Positions 27,211-34,599 of a DNA stretch of 64,000 nt are shown here, one piece after another. The translations under genes were made by a program, and so were the position numbers. Below the pieces are notes generated by a model that saw only the letters and a list, made by a program, of their open reading frames with translations, did no database searches and had not been told where the DNA came from. Numbering within the stretch: the stretch's first letter is position 1; each line of letters opens with the position of its first letter. Source of the DNA: an uncultured bacterium (GTDB lineage: Bacteria > Cyanobacteriota > Vampirovibrionia > Gastranaerophilales > Gastranaerophilaceae). Location of the stretch: the NCBI GenBank assembly GCA_949300485.1, contig CASGEL010000003.1, positions 124,001 to 188,000 of the forward strand, given 5' to 3'.

Positions 27211-27711
27211 ATGCCTCAGAATTATTATAGATTTTATTCATTAGATATGGACAAATGGATTACTTATCTTGATATAGAAAATAAATATCGAAACGAAGCA
27301 ACAAAGAAAAAATGTTTGTTGTTTATATTTTTGTGGCAAAGATACAATGAATTCTACAATTCTAAAATTTTAGATAATATAGGAGATAAAGCAAAAGCTA
27401 TTAAACTTGCTGATGATGAAACATGCCAACAAAAATATAATGAATTAAAAGAGAACTTTCTTAAAAAATTTAAACAAATCGAAGGTGCTGATACTCCTAG
27501 AACTTGGATTAAAAATATTAAGAACAATGAAAAAATTTATTATAATAATACACAAAATTCATTAAAAGATTTTTTGACTATTATATATACAATACGTTGC
27601 AATATTTTTCATGGAGACAAGCCTCCAAACGATACTAATACAACACTTATTGCTTGGGCATATGATTGCTTTGATGAGCTACTAAATGCTTGTGATTATT
27701 GGAATTCTTAA
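27211..27711 (+). CDS. HEPN-family protein, putative RNase effector
   Basis: 166 aa, all-helical. Near the C-terminus TIRCNIFHGDKP gives Arg129-x4-His134, the Rx4-6H metal-independent RNase motif of HEPN domains. HEPN nucleases act as toxins in abortive infection, TA modules and some CRISPR effectors. It lies 45 bases after the TIR-like gene, with the same sequence before the ATG (CTGGAGATAT), so it is probably co-expressed. No antitoxin-type partner (MNT nucleotidyltransferase) is adjacent. Function is inferred from fold and motif. Confidence 0.72.
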   Translation: MPQNYYRFYSLDMDKWITYLDIENKYRNEATKKKCLLFIFLWQRYNEFYNSKILDNIGDKAKAIKLADDETCQQKYNELKENFLKKFKQIEGADTPRTWIKNIKNNEKIYYNNTQNSLKDFLTIIYTIRCNIFHGDKPPNDTNTTLIAWAYDCFDELLNACDYWNS

Positions 27712-27733
27712 AATCTACATTTTCAAATACACA

Positions 27734-28387
27734 TTAATCTTTATCTTTTATCATATTTAAATAACTAGTTACAATTCTTCTTATATGTACCTTTTGAAAA
27801 TACTCCGCCATTTGTAAAAAAAAGAAACATAAACCAAGACTCACTATAATATAAACAACATAGCAACAAGGATTTTGGCAAATACCAGTACTTATAAGCC
27901 TATAAGTAGTTATTGGAATAAACAAGAGTATTAATGCTAAAAGAGATAAAGCAAAATAGTGATATATATTCGCATATTCTGCAAAATTATTCCAAGAATA
28001 CTTATTAGCTATACTATAGCGCATTTCATAATACAGTAATTTTGAATATTTTTCATCATCATTACCCTCATATCCACATTTATTCTTGGCAATTTCTTGA
28101 CACTCATCAAAATTACCGCTAATGCAGGTTTTACATTTATTTAACAGGGTTGTAATATAATTTTTATGTGAAAAATATTTATAAATCTTTATCCCAACGT
28201 AATTTAACATAAAACCTAAACAATAACTCATTGCAAAGAAAGTAATTCCAAATGCAAATGAGTTTATACTAACAAAAGTTTCAACTTGGAATAATATGTT
28301 TAAATATAATAAGCCAATGCTTCCTACTGCAACATATACCAATAATTCAAAAACACTTATAGCACTTACAAAATTAATTTCTTTCAT
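27734..28387 (-). CDS. Multi-pass membrane protein, unknown function
   Basis: 217 aa with about four hydrophobic segments: two in the first 70 residues (LLVYVAVGSIGLLYL, SFAFGITFFAMSYCLGFML) and two between 145 and 200 (FALSLLALILLFIPI, CCYVVYIIVSLGLCFFFL). The cytoplasmic loop between them has several Cys (KCKTCISGNFDECQEIAKNK). It faces the HEPN gene tail to tail. No family recognised. Possibly the membrane arm of the defence cluster. GGGGGAG before the ATG. Confidence 0.75.
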   Translation of the reverse strand: MKEINFVSAISVFELLVYVAVGSIGLLYLNILFQVETFVSINSFAFGITFFAMSYCLGFMLNYVGIKIYKYFSHKNYITTLLNKCKTCISGNFDECQEIAKNKCGYEGNDDEKYSKLLYYEMRYSIANKYSWNNFAEYANIYHYFALSLLALILLFIPITTYRLISTGICQNPCCYVVYIIVSLGLCFFFLQMAEYFQKVHIRRIVTSYLNMIKDKD

Positions 28388-28747
28388 ACTCCCCCTTAAA
28401 TACTTGTGCTAAAACAATTTGAACAGGAATTTCAAATTTATTATCTGCTATCAAAATACTTAAGTCAAGTCTTTAAAACTAACAAACATTTTCACAGTGA
28501 ATCTTGTATTTTAATAAGATTTAGTTATTATAACTACATTCCAAAAATATAATAACACTAATTTAATACAGAATTTACATTATTTCGCTATTTATATTTA
28601 AGATAAATATTTATCTGTAAAAAGCAAAGATTATAAAAAAGAATATTTTATTAAATTAAAATATTTGATACGAATTGTGTCTTTGGGGTTGATATTTTAG
28701 GCAAGTAGAGGGATAGATGTTTATACAAGTATTAATGAGGTATTTGT
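28388..28747. other. AT-rich intergenic region before the recombinase operon with two palindromes
   Basis: No gene seen. It contains a perfect 16-bp palindrome at 28601-28616 (AGATAAATATTTATCT) and an inverted repeat AATATTTTA/TAAAATATT at 28642-28665. Both lie upstream of the DUF2924-recombinase operon, where promoters, operators or an attachment site would be expected. Confidence 0.5.
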
Positions 28748-29065
28748 ATGACATTGAATATTTTTGAAAAACGTATCAAGGCTTGGAATGAAAAATATCC
28801 GCCACTATCCCCTGAAATTCTACGTAAAATTAACAAACTTGTTGAACAGTATGACAAAACTCAACAAGTAGAAAAAGATTCTAAAGTTCTATCAATAACT
28901 GACGGGACAAAATTAGTCCGAGAATTTAAAGGTCGAAGATATACCGTACTTGTTTTACAAGATGGTTACGAGTTCAACGGTTCCAAGTATAAAAGTCTTT
29001 CTGCTGTTGCTAATAAAATTACAGGAACTCGTTGGAATGGTAAGAAATTTTTTGGAGTGGCATAA
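28748..29065 (+). CDS. DUF2924 protein
   Basis: 105 aa. Conserved features include RKINKLVEQYD near residue 27 and the C-terminal LVREFKGRRYTVLVLQDGYEFNG and GTRWNGKKFFGV, the DUF2924 core. This family is regularly found directly before large serine recombinases of mobile elements, as here, where the stop and the recombinase start overlap (TAATG). A role as recombination helper (for example a directionality or DNA-binding factor) is inferred only from this pairing. Confidence 0.88.
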   Translation: MTLNIFEKRIKAWNEKYPPLSPEILRKINKLVEQYDKTQQVEKDSKVLSITDGTKLVREFKGRRYTVLVLQDGYEFNGSKYKSLSAVANKITGTRWNGKKFFGVA

Positions 29066-30645
29066 TGGTAAAGAAAATCAGATGTGCAATTTATACTAGA
29101 AAATCCACAGAAGAAGGACTTGAACAAGATTTTAATTCTCTCGATGCACAAAGAGAAGCTTGTGAATCTTACATAAAATCTCAAAAACACGAAGGCTGGA
29201 GTCTTTTAACTAAAAAATACGATGATGGCGGATACTCAGGCGGTACAATGGATCGTCCGGCATTCAAACAACTTTTGCATGACATTGAAAATGATAAAAT
29301 TGATATTGTTGTAGTTTATAAAGTTGATAGGCTTACTCGTTCTTTGATGGATTTTTCAAAAATTATTGAGATTTTAGACAAGCACAACGCTTCATTTGTT
29401 TCCATAACCCAGCATTTCAATACAACAACTTCTATGGGACGATTAACACTCAATATTTTGCTATCCTTTGCGCAATTTGAAAGAGAAGTTACAGGAGAGC
29501 GAATCCGAGATAAGTTTGAAGCTTCAAGAAAAAAAGGGCTTTGGGTTAATGGTGCGACACCTTATGGCTACACGAAAGATGAACACCATATTCTACAACC
29601 TCAACAACCTTTCGCAGATAACGTTAAATTTATTTTTGAAGAATATCTCAAGGTTAAAAATGTTATTAAACTAAAAGAAAGCCTTAATCAAAAAGGGATT
29701 CTTTCAAGAACAGGAAAACCATTCCCAAAATCAAATTTGTATCGGATGCTCGCTAACAAAGTTTATTTAGGTAAAATCCCTCACAAAAACAAGGTCTATG
29801 ATGCTCAACATTCTCCGATTGTTTCAGAAGAATTGTTTAATGCAGTTCAAAATCTGCTACTTTTAAATGCAACAGAGCACAAACATACGACAAATGCAAA
29901 GATTGGCACTCTGTTATCAGGATTGCTTTATGATGATAAGGGTAACCTTATGTCTCCGACTTACAGCAAAAGTGGGAACAAGTTATACAGATACTATATT
30001 AGCCAAGCACTAAAAGATCCAAGCAGATGCGAGCGAGGTGATATTACCAAAATTTCAGCAGGTGAAATTGAAAAGTATGTAAAAGATGATTTGACAAAAC
30101 TTTTGCAAGATACATTATTTATCCAAAAATATTTAGAGAATTATTCAATCGAACAACAAACCAATATTTTAAATACAATGCACGAATTCAGCCCTGATAA
30201 AATATTTATCAGAACCGTTATAAAGCGTGTTGATTTGAAGTTAAATTTAATCAAAATCAGCTACGACATAAATTATATAATCCAATATTTTGCAACGCTG
30301 GCATTTAATGCAAAATTTACATATACCCCAGAAGATGAACAGATTTACACAAGAGAACAAAATGTCAGAATATCGTTAACTCCACAAAAGCAAAATAAAA
30401 TTATTATCCATGGAAAAGCTAATTATGATATGAAACTTATTCAAGCAATAGTAAAAAGCTTTTGGTACAACAAACTTGGAGCCGAAAGACGACTACCCCC
30501 AGAAGCCAGAAATGGAAACAATAAAAGATTGCGCAAACTAAGATTTTTGCCTCCAGAAATTATAGAAAGCATAATGAATGGAACCCAAGACCCTGAGTTG
30601 AATGTGAAAAAGCTTATTGCAATGGCTGATAAGTGTTGTAAATAA
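29065..30645 (+). CDS. Large serine recombinase (integrase)
   Basis: 526 aa. N-terminal resolvase domain with catalytic Ser14 (YTRKSTEEG), SLDAQREACESY, KVDRLTRSLMDF and TERIRDKFEASRKKG; then a recombinase domain (ATPYGYTKD, KLKESLNQKGILSRTGKPF). The following block KIGTLLSGLLYDDKGN and SKSGNKLYRYYIS is the zinc-ribbon-type region of this family, though I see no clear Cys pairs in it. The C-terminus ends near VKKLIAMADKCCK. It is intact, so it can account for integration of the element it belongs to, either the defence island or the prophage. Confidence 0.93.
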   Translation: MVKKIRCAIYTRKSTEEGLEQDFNSLDAQREACESYIKSQKHEGWSLLTKKYDDGGYSGGTMDRPAFKQLLHDIENDKIDIVVVYKVDRLTRSLMDFSKIIEILDKHNASFVSITQHFNTTTSMGRLTLNILLSFAQFEREVTGERIRDKFEASRKKGLWVNGATPYGYTKDEHHILQPQQPFADNVKFIFEEYLKVKNVIKLKESLNQKGILSRTGKPFPKSNLYRMLANKVYLGKIPHKNKVYDAQHSPIVSEELFNAVQNLLLLNATEHKHTTNAKIGTLLSGLLYDDKGNLMSPTYSKSGNKLYRYYISQALKDPSRCERGDITKISAGEIEKYVKDDLTKLLQDTLFIQKYLENYSIEQQTNILNTMHEFSPDKIFIRTVIKRVDLKLNLIKISYDINYIIQYFATLAFNAKFTYTPEDEQIYTREQNVRISLTPQKQNKIIIHGKANYDMKLIQAIVKSFWYNKLGAERRLPPEARNGNNKRLRKLRFLPPEIIESIMNGTQDPELNVKKLIAMADKCCK

Positions 30646-30704
30646 AAAATTTTTAATCTAGTATAGATAATTTTCAATCTTACATATTATTTATAATTTA
30701 TATG

Positions 30705-31166
30705 TCAGATTGAATTTTTATTTTTTTTCATTTTTTCTATCTCATCTTTATCATTTGCAAATCCATAATTTGCATTTCCAAGTACAGAATCTAGTTCTCC
30801 AAGAATAATATTTAATTCTTTTATCGCAGTTTCCATTTTTAATGGGCAATTTTCAGCATTGCTATTTTTGTAGTTCATTAAAAATAAAAATAATTTTTTA
30901 TAATACAATCTATCTTTTTGATTTAATAAGAAAATAAAATTGCTAGCATTTGCGGTTAACCATTGCAAAATTTCAATTGTTTCACTGCGTTCTCCTAAAA
31001 ATTTTGAACATGTTTTGTCTAGCTCATTAGCTAATTCTAATCTTTTAAGCCTTAAACTTTGAATATTTTGTTGATGAGTTAGCCAACATTGAATTGCTGT
31101 AAAAAAAGTTATTGCAACTGCACACATCCATTCTGCATTATTTTGTAAAAATTTTAATATAACCAT
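30705..31166 (-). CDS. Small membrane-anchored helical protein, third gene of a coupled operon
   Basis: 153 aa. A hydrophobic segment near the N-terminus (about 13-28, WMCAVAITFFTAIQCW) precedes a long helical body. Start overlaps the previous stop (TAATG). Its form is the same as that of the 177-aa protein between hsdR and hsdM. No family recognised. Confidence 0.75.
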   Translation of the reverse strand: MVILKFLQNNAEWMCAVAITFFTAIQCWLTHQQNIQSLRLKRLELANELDKTCSKFLGERSETIEILQWLTANASNFIFLLNQKDRLYYKKLFLFLMNYKNSNAENCPLKMETAIKELNIILGELDSVLGNANYGFANDKDEIEKMKKNKNSI

Positions 31167-31414
31167 TATTTCACCTTAAAACCTGCCTTTTTAAACATTT
31201 TTATCATTTCGTTTTGAACATCCTTTCGAATAGCCTCATGTGCTTTGTGAATACAGGTTCTTTTTATGGAAGAAAAATCATTCAATTGACCACAATTTGC
31301 ACATCTTATTAAATCCCCAGAGACAGGTTGATAACCTTCATAAGGCAATTCAAAATAAGAAGTTTTACAAAATACGCATTTTAAATGTATTTTATAATTT
31401 ATATCGTCTAACAT
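31166..31414 (-). CDS. Zinc-ribbon protein, second gene of the coupled operon
   Basis: 82 aa with two Cys pairs, CVFCKTS and CANCGQL, separated by about 25 residues, which predicts one zinc ribbon, followed by a basic helical tail (HEAIRKDVQNEMIKMFKK). Could bind nucleic acid or act as an adaptor. Coupled on both sides by TAATG overlaps. Confidence 0.8.
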   Translation of the reverse strand: MLDDINYKIHLKCVFCKTSYFELPYEGYQPVSGDLIRCANCGQLNDFSSIKRTCIHKAHEAIRKDVQNEMIKMFKKAGFKVK

Positions 31415-32037
31415 TATATACCCATTTTTGTTAAGAATTTCATAAGTTCAACTGCACTGCCAGATATAATTCCACTAATAATAGGGTTGTTTATAAAATC
31501 TTTTAGCATTGTTAGTGCGGTTTTCTTTTCTTCCTCTGTTGTATTAGATCTTTTAATTTCATCAATTAGTTGATAAAAAGTATTGCTTATATTTTGAGTA
31601 TTGTTATTACCAGCTTGTAAATTTGTAGCATTTACTGGGCCATTAAATGTTATTTGTGTAGAATCTCCAACTGCGGGTTTATATGTAGCTCGTTCAACAG
31701 ACATTGCTCTATCAATGCCGTCTTCTGTAATGTACAGAGTTTTGTATCCTCGATATAAATTTGCAATAAATTTATGTGTAATTGCAAAATTTAATACTAT
31801 ATTAAATTCTTCATCTGAAATTTGGTGTTTTGATAAAAAATCAATTCTATCTTCTCCTGCAGGAATTTCTTTGTCATCAGCATTAAAATATTTTTCCAAT
31901 TTGGCAGATTCAAAGTTAAAGGTTAAATGCTTAGGATTTGATATACCTTTGGCTTCTAAGTCATTTTTCATATATACTAAAAGTTGATTTAAATATTCGT
32001 CTTTTTGTTTTGGTGATAATGTTATAGTTTGCTCCAT
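31414..32037 (-). CDS. Unknown protein with GNNNTQ-type motif, first gene of the coupled operon
   Basis: 207 aa. The N-terminal 100 residues are helical with a short, winged-helix-like region (LSKHQISDEEFNIVL). The centre (about 127-152) is a beta-prone, Asn/Gln-rich linker: ITFNGPVNATNLQAGNNNTQ, and the C-terminus is a helical tail. The segment NLQAGNNNTQ resembles short amyloid-signalling motifs, but I have no proof. AAGGAAG precedes the ATG. The operon is translationally coupled to the next two genes by TAATG overlaps, and is a lysogenic-conversion candidate. Confidence 0.7.
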   Translation of the reverse strand: MEQTITLSPKQKDEYLNQLLVYMKNDLEAKGISNPKHLTFNFESAKLEKYFNADDKEIPAGEDRIDFLSKHQISDEEFNIVLNFAITHKFIANLYRGYKTLYITEDGIDRAMSVERATYKPAVGDSTQITFNGPVNATNLQAGNNNTQNISNTFYQLIDEIKRSNTTEEEKKTALTMLKDFINNPIISGIISGSAVELMKFLTKMGI

Positions 32038-32444
32038 CTTACTTCCTTATTTTCAATTTAAAGTTTAAAGTTTCATACTATAATTATTTACTATAAACAA
32101 ATCATGCCAATTTAAATTAACATTTTATTAATAATTTGAAAATGATTTAACTGTCGTATGGTTATATAAAAAGGACCTTTTTTATTTGCAGAAAGAGAAT
32201 TTGAGCTTAAAAAAGTGAAATTCTCTTAAAATCAAATATCGAAAATTCTCTAAAAATCCTGAAAGCCTGCACTGTGTGGGAATTTTTGCACTAAAAAAGA
32301 GGCTTCTTATGCCCCCTATTTATAAATACTGGACATGATGTCCGACAAATCGAACTTGTATTTTTATATACAACAATTTATTGAATCAATGTCCGATGTT
32401 GTATTTATAGCACAAATTAAAAAATATAAAAAATGCGCATAAAA
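32038..32444. other. Gene-free region between the coupled operon and the lysis genes
   Basis: No open frame worth calling. Contains AAGAGAATTT/AAATTCTCTT (32193-32202 with 32218-32227), a stem with a 15-base loop. Further on there is a GGACAT-G-ATGTCC palindrome near 32331 and TTGTAT...ATACAA near 32355-32372. The region probably holds the left prophage boundary or its promoter. Confidence 0.5.
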
Positions 32445-32470
32445 AAAGCCCGTTAATTGTAACGGGCTTT
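32445..32470 (-). terminator. Terminator at the left end of the prophage late operon
   Basis: AAAGCCCGTT/AACGGGCTTT 10-bp stem, 6-base loop, followed on the minus strand by TTTTATG. Lies 13 bases past the lysozyme stop and ends the long leftward late transcript. Confidence 0.85.
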
Positions 32471-32482
32471 GAAAAACAAGCA

Positions 32483-32941
32483 TTATATCGTTTTGATAAA
32501 ATCTTGAAGCGCAAAAACTCTATTTAACCAACCATGTAAAAATCCGCGTTGACTTGGAGTTCTTGCAAATTCGTTGTATTTTCGGATTCTCTCAAGTAAG
32601 AAGACATCGGGGTCGGAATATTGACATGCCTGCAAAAAAGGCTTTACCCTGCTAACCCCCATATTGACCGCCGTATCAAAACAAATAACCGCAAAAACAG
32701 GGGACATTTTTTCACACCCTGCGCCTAACCAGTAGCGTGAATAATAAATGTCTTCAACTTCTTTATTTGTTATATTTTTGACGTCCTTTGATGCCAGTCC
32801 TTTTGATTTCAAATAAGAATTATATGTATTTTGTGTAATACCTTTATTTGTCGCACCGCCTTTGTCGTTCGGGTTATTAACATACCCGCCCTCACGGTTA
32901 AGTACAAAATTTAAAGCCTTTTTGAATAAATCTGATGTCAT
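32483..32941 (-). CDS. Endolysin, glycoside hydrolase 108 type
   Basis: 152 aa. N-terminal catalytic block LNREGGYVNNPNDKGGATNKG contains the catalytic Glu in REGGY and is the signature of family GH108 lysozymes (phage muramidases). The middle YSRYWLGAGCEKMSP and CFDTAVNMGVSRVKPFLQACQ match the rest of the fold. It has no signal peptide, so release needs a holin. It is followed upstream by a TM protein (32943), a likely lysis partner. Confidence 0.9.
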   Translation of the reverse strand: MTSDLFKKALNFVLNREGGYVNNPNDKGGATNKGITQNTYNSYLKSKGLASKDVKNITNKEVEDIYYSRYWLGAGCEKMSPVFAVICFDTAVNMGVSRVKPFLQACQYSDPDVFLLERIRKYNEFARTPSQRGFLHGWLNRVFALQDFIKTI

Positions 32942-32942
32942 T

Positions 32943-33167
32943 TTATCCCTTCTCTAAATCATCAATGCGGTGATTTTCGACTTTTATTTGTTCTTTCATT
33001 ACTGAAATATCGCGTTCATTTTTGTATGTACGTTCAATGACGTTGTTATGTTTATCTTGCTTCGCTTCCAATGCTGTTAATTTTTCGTCAAATTTTCCCA
33101 TTTTATAAGCAATACACAACCCTTGAATAACAACGGTTAATAAAATACCTAATAATTGATAATCCAC
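32943..33167 (-). CDS. Small holin-like/lysis protein with one TM helix
   Basis: 74 aa. One N-terminal hydrophobic helix (LLGILLTVVIQGLCIAYKM) and a coiled-coil tail (DEKLTALEAKQDKHNNVI). Its form resembles XhlA-like lysis accessory proteins. It starts at a GTG (33167) with AAGGAG upstream. The stop lies one base before the endolysin start. Likely assists the endolysin. It is not proven to be the pore. Confidence 0.65.
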   Translation of the reverse strand: MDYQLLGILLTVVIQGLCIAYKMGKFDEKLTALEAKQDKHNNVIERTYKNERDISVMKEQIKVENHRIDDLEKG

Positions 33168-33177
33168 GCCACACTCC

Positions 33178-33693
33178 TTATATATCCCATTCTTTGCGAT
33201 TGAATGTTGCTTGAAATGCTTGAACGCACCCCGACATAATATTTGATTTTATTGTTTTTGTTCCGTTATCTTTTAATGATTGCCGAAATATTAAAGATGT
33301 TAGGCGTCTAAAATCCTTTATGCTTATTGATTCTCTTAATACGTTAGTATATATATATTCTTTGTATTCAAGCATAAAATCATGAATCATTGACGGGATT
33401 TTAAATTCGGGACTATCCTTTGAGCCTACGAAAACCCAAAGTAAGGACGGAATATCCGCCCCGTTCCAAACATAACCCGCGGGGATAGTAAAAGAAAAAT
33501 CTCTTAAAGTCGTCGATATTTTCCATGTTACTTCGTTTTTGACTTCGTACGGATATAATTTTTTATGTTCCGCAAGCGTGATTCTGTTCCCTTTTTTGTC
33601 AAGCACGACGACTTTGTCGTCGTTTTCTTCGGGTTTTCTATCAATATATATCGGATATTCAGTATAATTTATTGATAATACTTGTTCTTTCAT
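33178..33693 (-). CDS. DUF1353 protein
   Basis: 171 aa. Core DUF1353 sequence: FTIPAGYVWNGADIPSLLWV followed by PEFKIPSMIHDFM. The N-terminal third is not conserved. DUF1353 proteins are phage tail/lysis-region proteins of unknown biochemical activity, probably peptidoglycan- or tail-associated. Start supported by AAGGGTG. Lies between the signal-peptide protein and the holin-like gene. Confidence 0.85.
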   Translation of the reverse strand: MKEQVLSINYTEYPIYIDRKPEENDDKVVVLDKKGNRITLAEHKKLYPYEVKNEVTWKISTTLRDFSFTIPAGYVWNGADIPSLLWVFVGSKDSPEFKIPSMIHDFMLEYKEYIYTNVLRESISIKDFRRLTSLIFRQSLKDNGTKTIKSNIMSGCVQAFQATFNRKEWDI

Positions 33694-33713
33694 AATTTCA
33701 CCCTTATATAAAA

Positions 33714-33741
33714 GATAATGCCGTTATTTTTCGGCATTATC
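33714..33741 (-). terminator. Perfect hairpin across the stop of the signal-peptide gene
   Basis: GATAATGCCG, loop of 8 bases, CGGCATTATC. On the minus strand it is followed by TTTTATATAA. It lies at the 3' end of the 33724 gene and may attenuate transcription into the DUF1353/lysis genes. Confidence 0.55.
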
Positions 33742-33966
33742 AGTATTTTTAATCTTTCCGTTAACTTGAATAATGATACAAAACCAGTTATTTTTTACCG
33801 CCTGTTTTTGCACTGATTCCGCGTTTGTCGGCTGTTTTTGAACAGTTACAACCGCCTTGTTATCTTCAATATTAATGTCTTGATTTGCTTGAATCTGATT
33901 GTCATTAGCAAATACACTTTGAGCGCAAAAGAAAATAATTCCTAATGCAATAATTAATTTTTTCAT
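33724..33966 (-). CDS. Small secreted protein, 80 aa
   Basis: N-terminal signal peptide (KKLIIALGIIFFCAQSVFA, cleavage after AQSVFA) followed by an Asn/Gln-rich region. Mature part about 60 aa; unknown function. Preceded by AAGGAG-TACAGGC-ATG, one of the start-associated copies. In a lysis region it could be a spanin-like or periplasmic factor, but no lipobox is visible. Confidence 0.75.
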   Translation of the reverse strand: MKKLIIALGIIFFCAQSVFANDNQIQANQDINIEDNKAVVTVQKQPTNAESVQKQAVKNNWFCIIIQVNGKIKNTDNAEK

Positions 33967-34018
33967 GCCTGTACTCCTTTATTTATAATTTTGCTTTTAA
34001 AAAGCCCTGCCCGAACTC

Positions 34019-34045
34019 CGACGCACAAATGCGCGCCGTGCGTCG
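34019..34045 (-). other. GC-rich stem-loop after the reverse-transcriptase gene
   Basis: CGACGCAC/GTGCGTCG with an 11-base loop containing GCGCGC. It lies 27 bases past the end of the RT fusion gene, has no T-run, and may stabilise the 3' end of the retroelement transcript. Confidence 0.45.
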
Positions 34046-34071
34046 AATACCCAACCAACCCAACCAAAAAA

Positions 34072-34599
34072 TTATATTTCGCCGTATTTTGCTTTGAACG
34101 CGTTTTCGACCATTTCCGCCGTTATTGTCACGTCTTCAAAAGTTATCGGCATTAAACTTTTTGCAACTCCGCAATATACATCACTGCAATATGTTAATTG
34201 TATTTTTACTTCTAAATTCGCCTCAAGATAAGCGTTTATTTGTTCTAAAGTTAACCCGAAGCCCTGCAATACTCCGATAAAATCAAGCGGGGTCATAGTT
34301 AGTTTATTGATTCGGATTTCTTCTTCTAATGCTTCCGCCTGCGCAATGGTTATCAATTGATAACCGTCGGGTATTTCGCCGTAATTCTCAATGTCGCAAA
34401 TTTCGCCGTCTTTAATCATTTTATGGGTAAATCTATAATCGTTAAAAATTTCCCATTCCTGCGAATCGCTGTCAAAAACTGCGACTTCATTTTCTTCAAC
34501 TTCTGGCGGTGCAATAGTTGTCAACCCCTCTTTAACTTCGGTTTCAAAAGGTAACGTCATGGAATATTCGCCATTTTCAAGATTGTAAGCATAAAGCAT
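34072..34599 (-). CDS. Internal in-frame gene: tail-associated protein, 175 aa
   Basis: An ATG at 34599 lies in the RT frame, preceded by AAAAGGAG 7 bases upstream, an almost ideal Shine-Dalgarno, better than that of the RT itself. The protein begins MLYAYNLENGEYS, like many tail-fibre-adjacent proteins. It contains an acidic central region and a C-terminal unit (MTPLDFIGVLQGFGLTLEQ to TAEMVENAFKAKYGE). The same residues also form the C-terminus of the RT. So a free 175-aa protein is probably made, with a minor RT-fusion form. Confidence 0.75.
   Translation of the reverse strand: MLYAYNLENGEYSMTLPFETEVKEGLTTIAPPEVEENEVAVFDSDSQEWEIFNDYRFTHKMIKDGEICDIENYGEIPDGYQLITIAQAEALEEEIRINKLTMTPLDFIGVLQGFGLTLEQINAYLEANLEVKIQLTYCSDVYCGVAKSLMPITFEDVTITAEMVENAFKAKYGEI

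Noticed and set aside
31614-31616. Prion/amyloid motif as a definite RHIM
   Set aside because: Only a Gln-x-Gly core resembles it. No effector with a matching motif is recognised, so it stays as a low-confidence note under the three-gene operon.
11320-32430. TATAGCACAA-like similarity between the XRE gene leader and the region near 32414
   Set aside because: Only about ten bases agree well. Too short to claim a common operator.
32320-32440. GGACATGATGTCC palindrome and TTGTAT/ATACAA as an att site or operator
   Set aside because: Suggestive, but short and AT-rich, and I found no second copy that would mark the other prophage end within the window.
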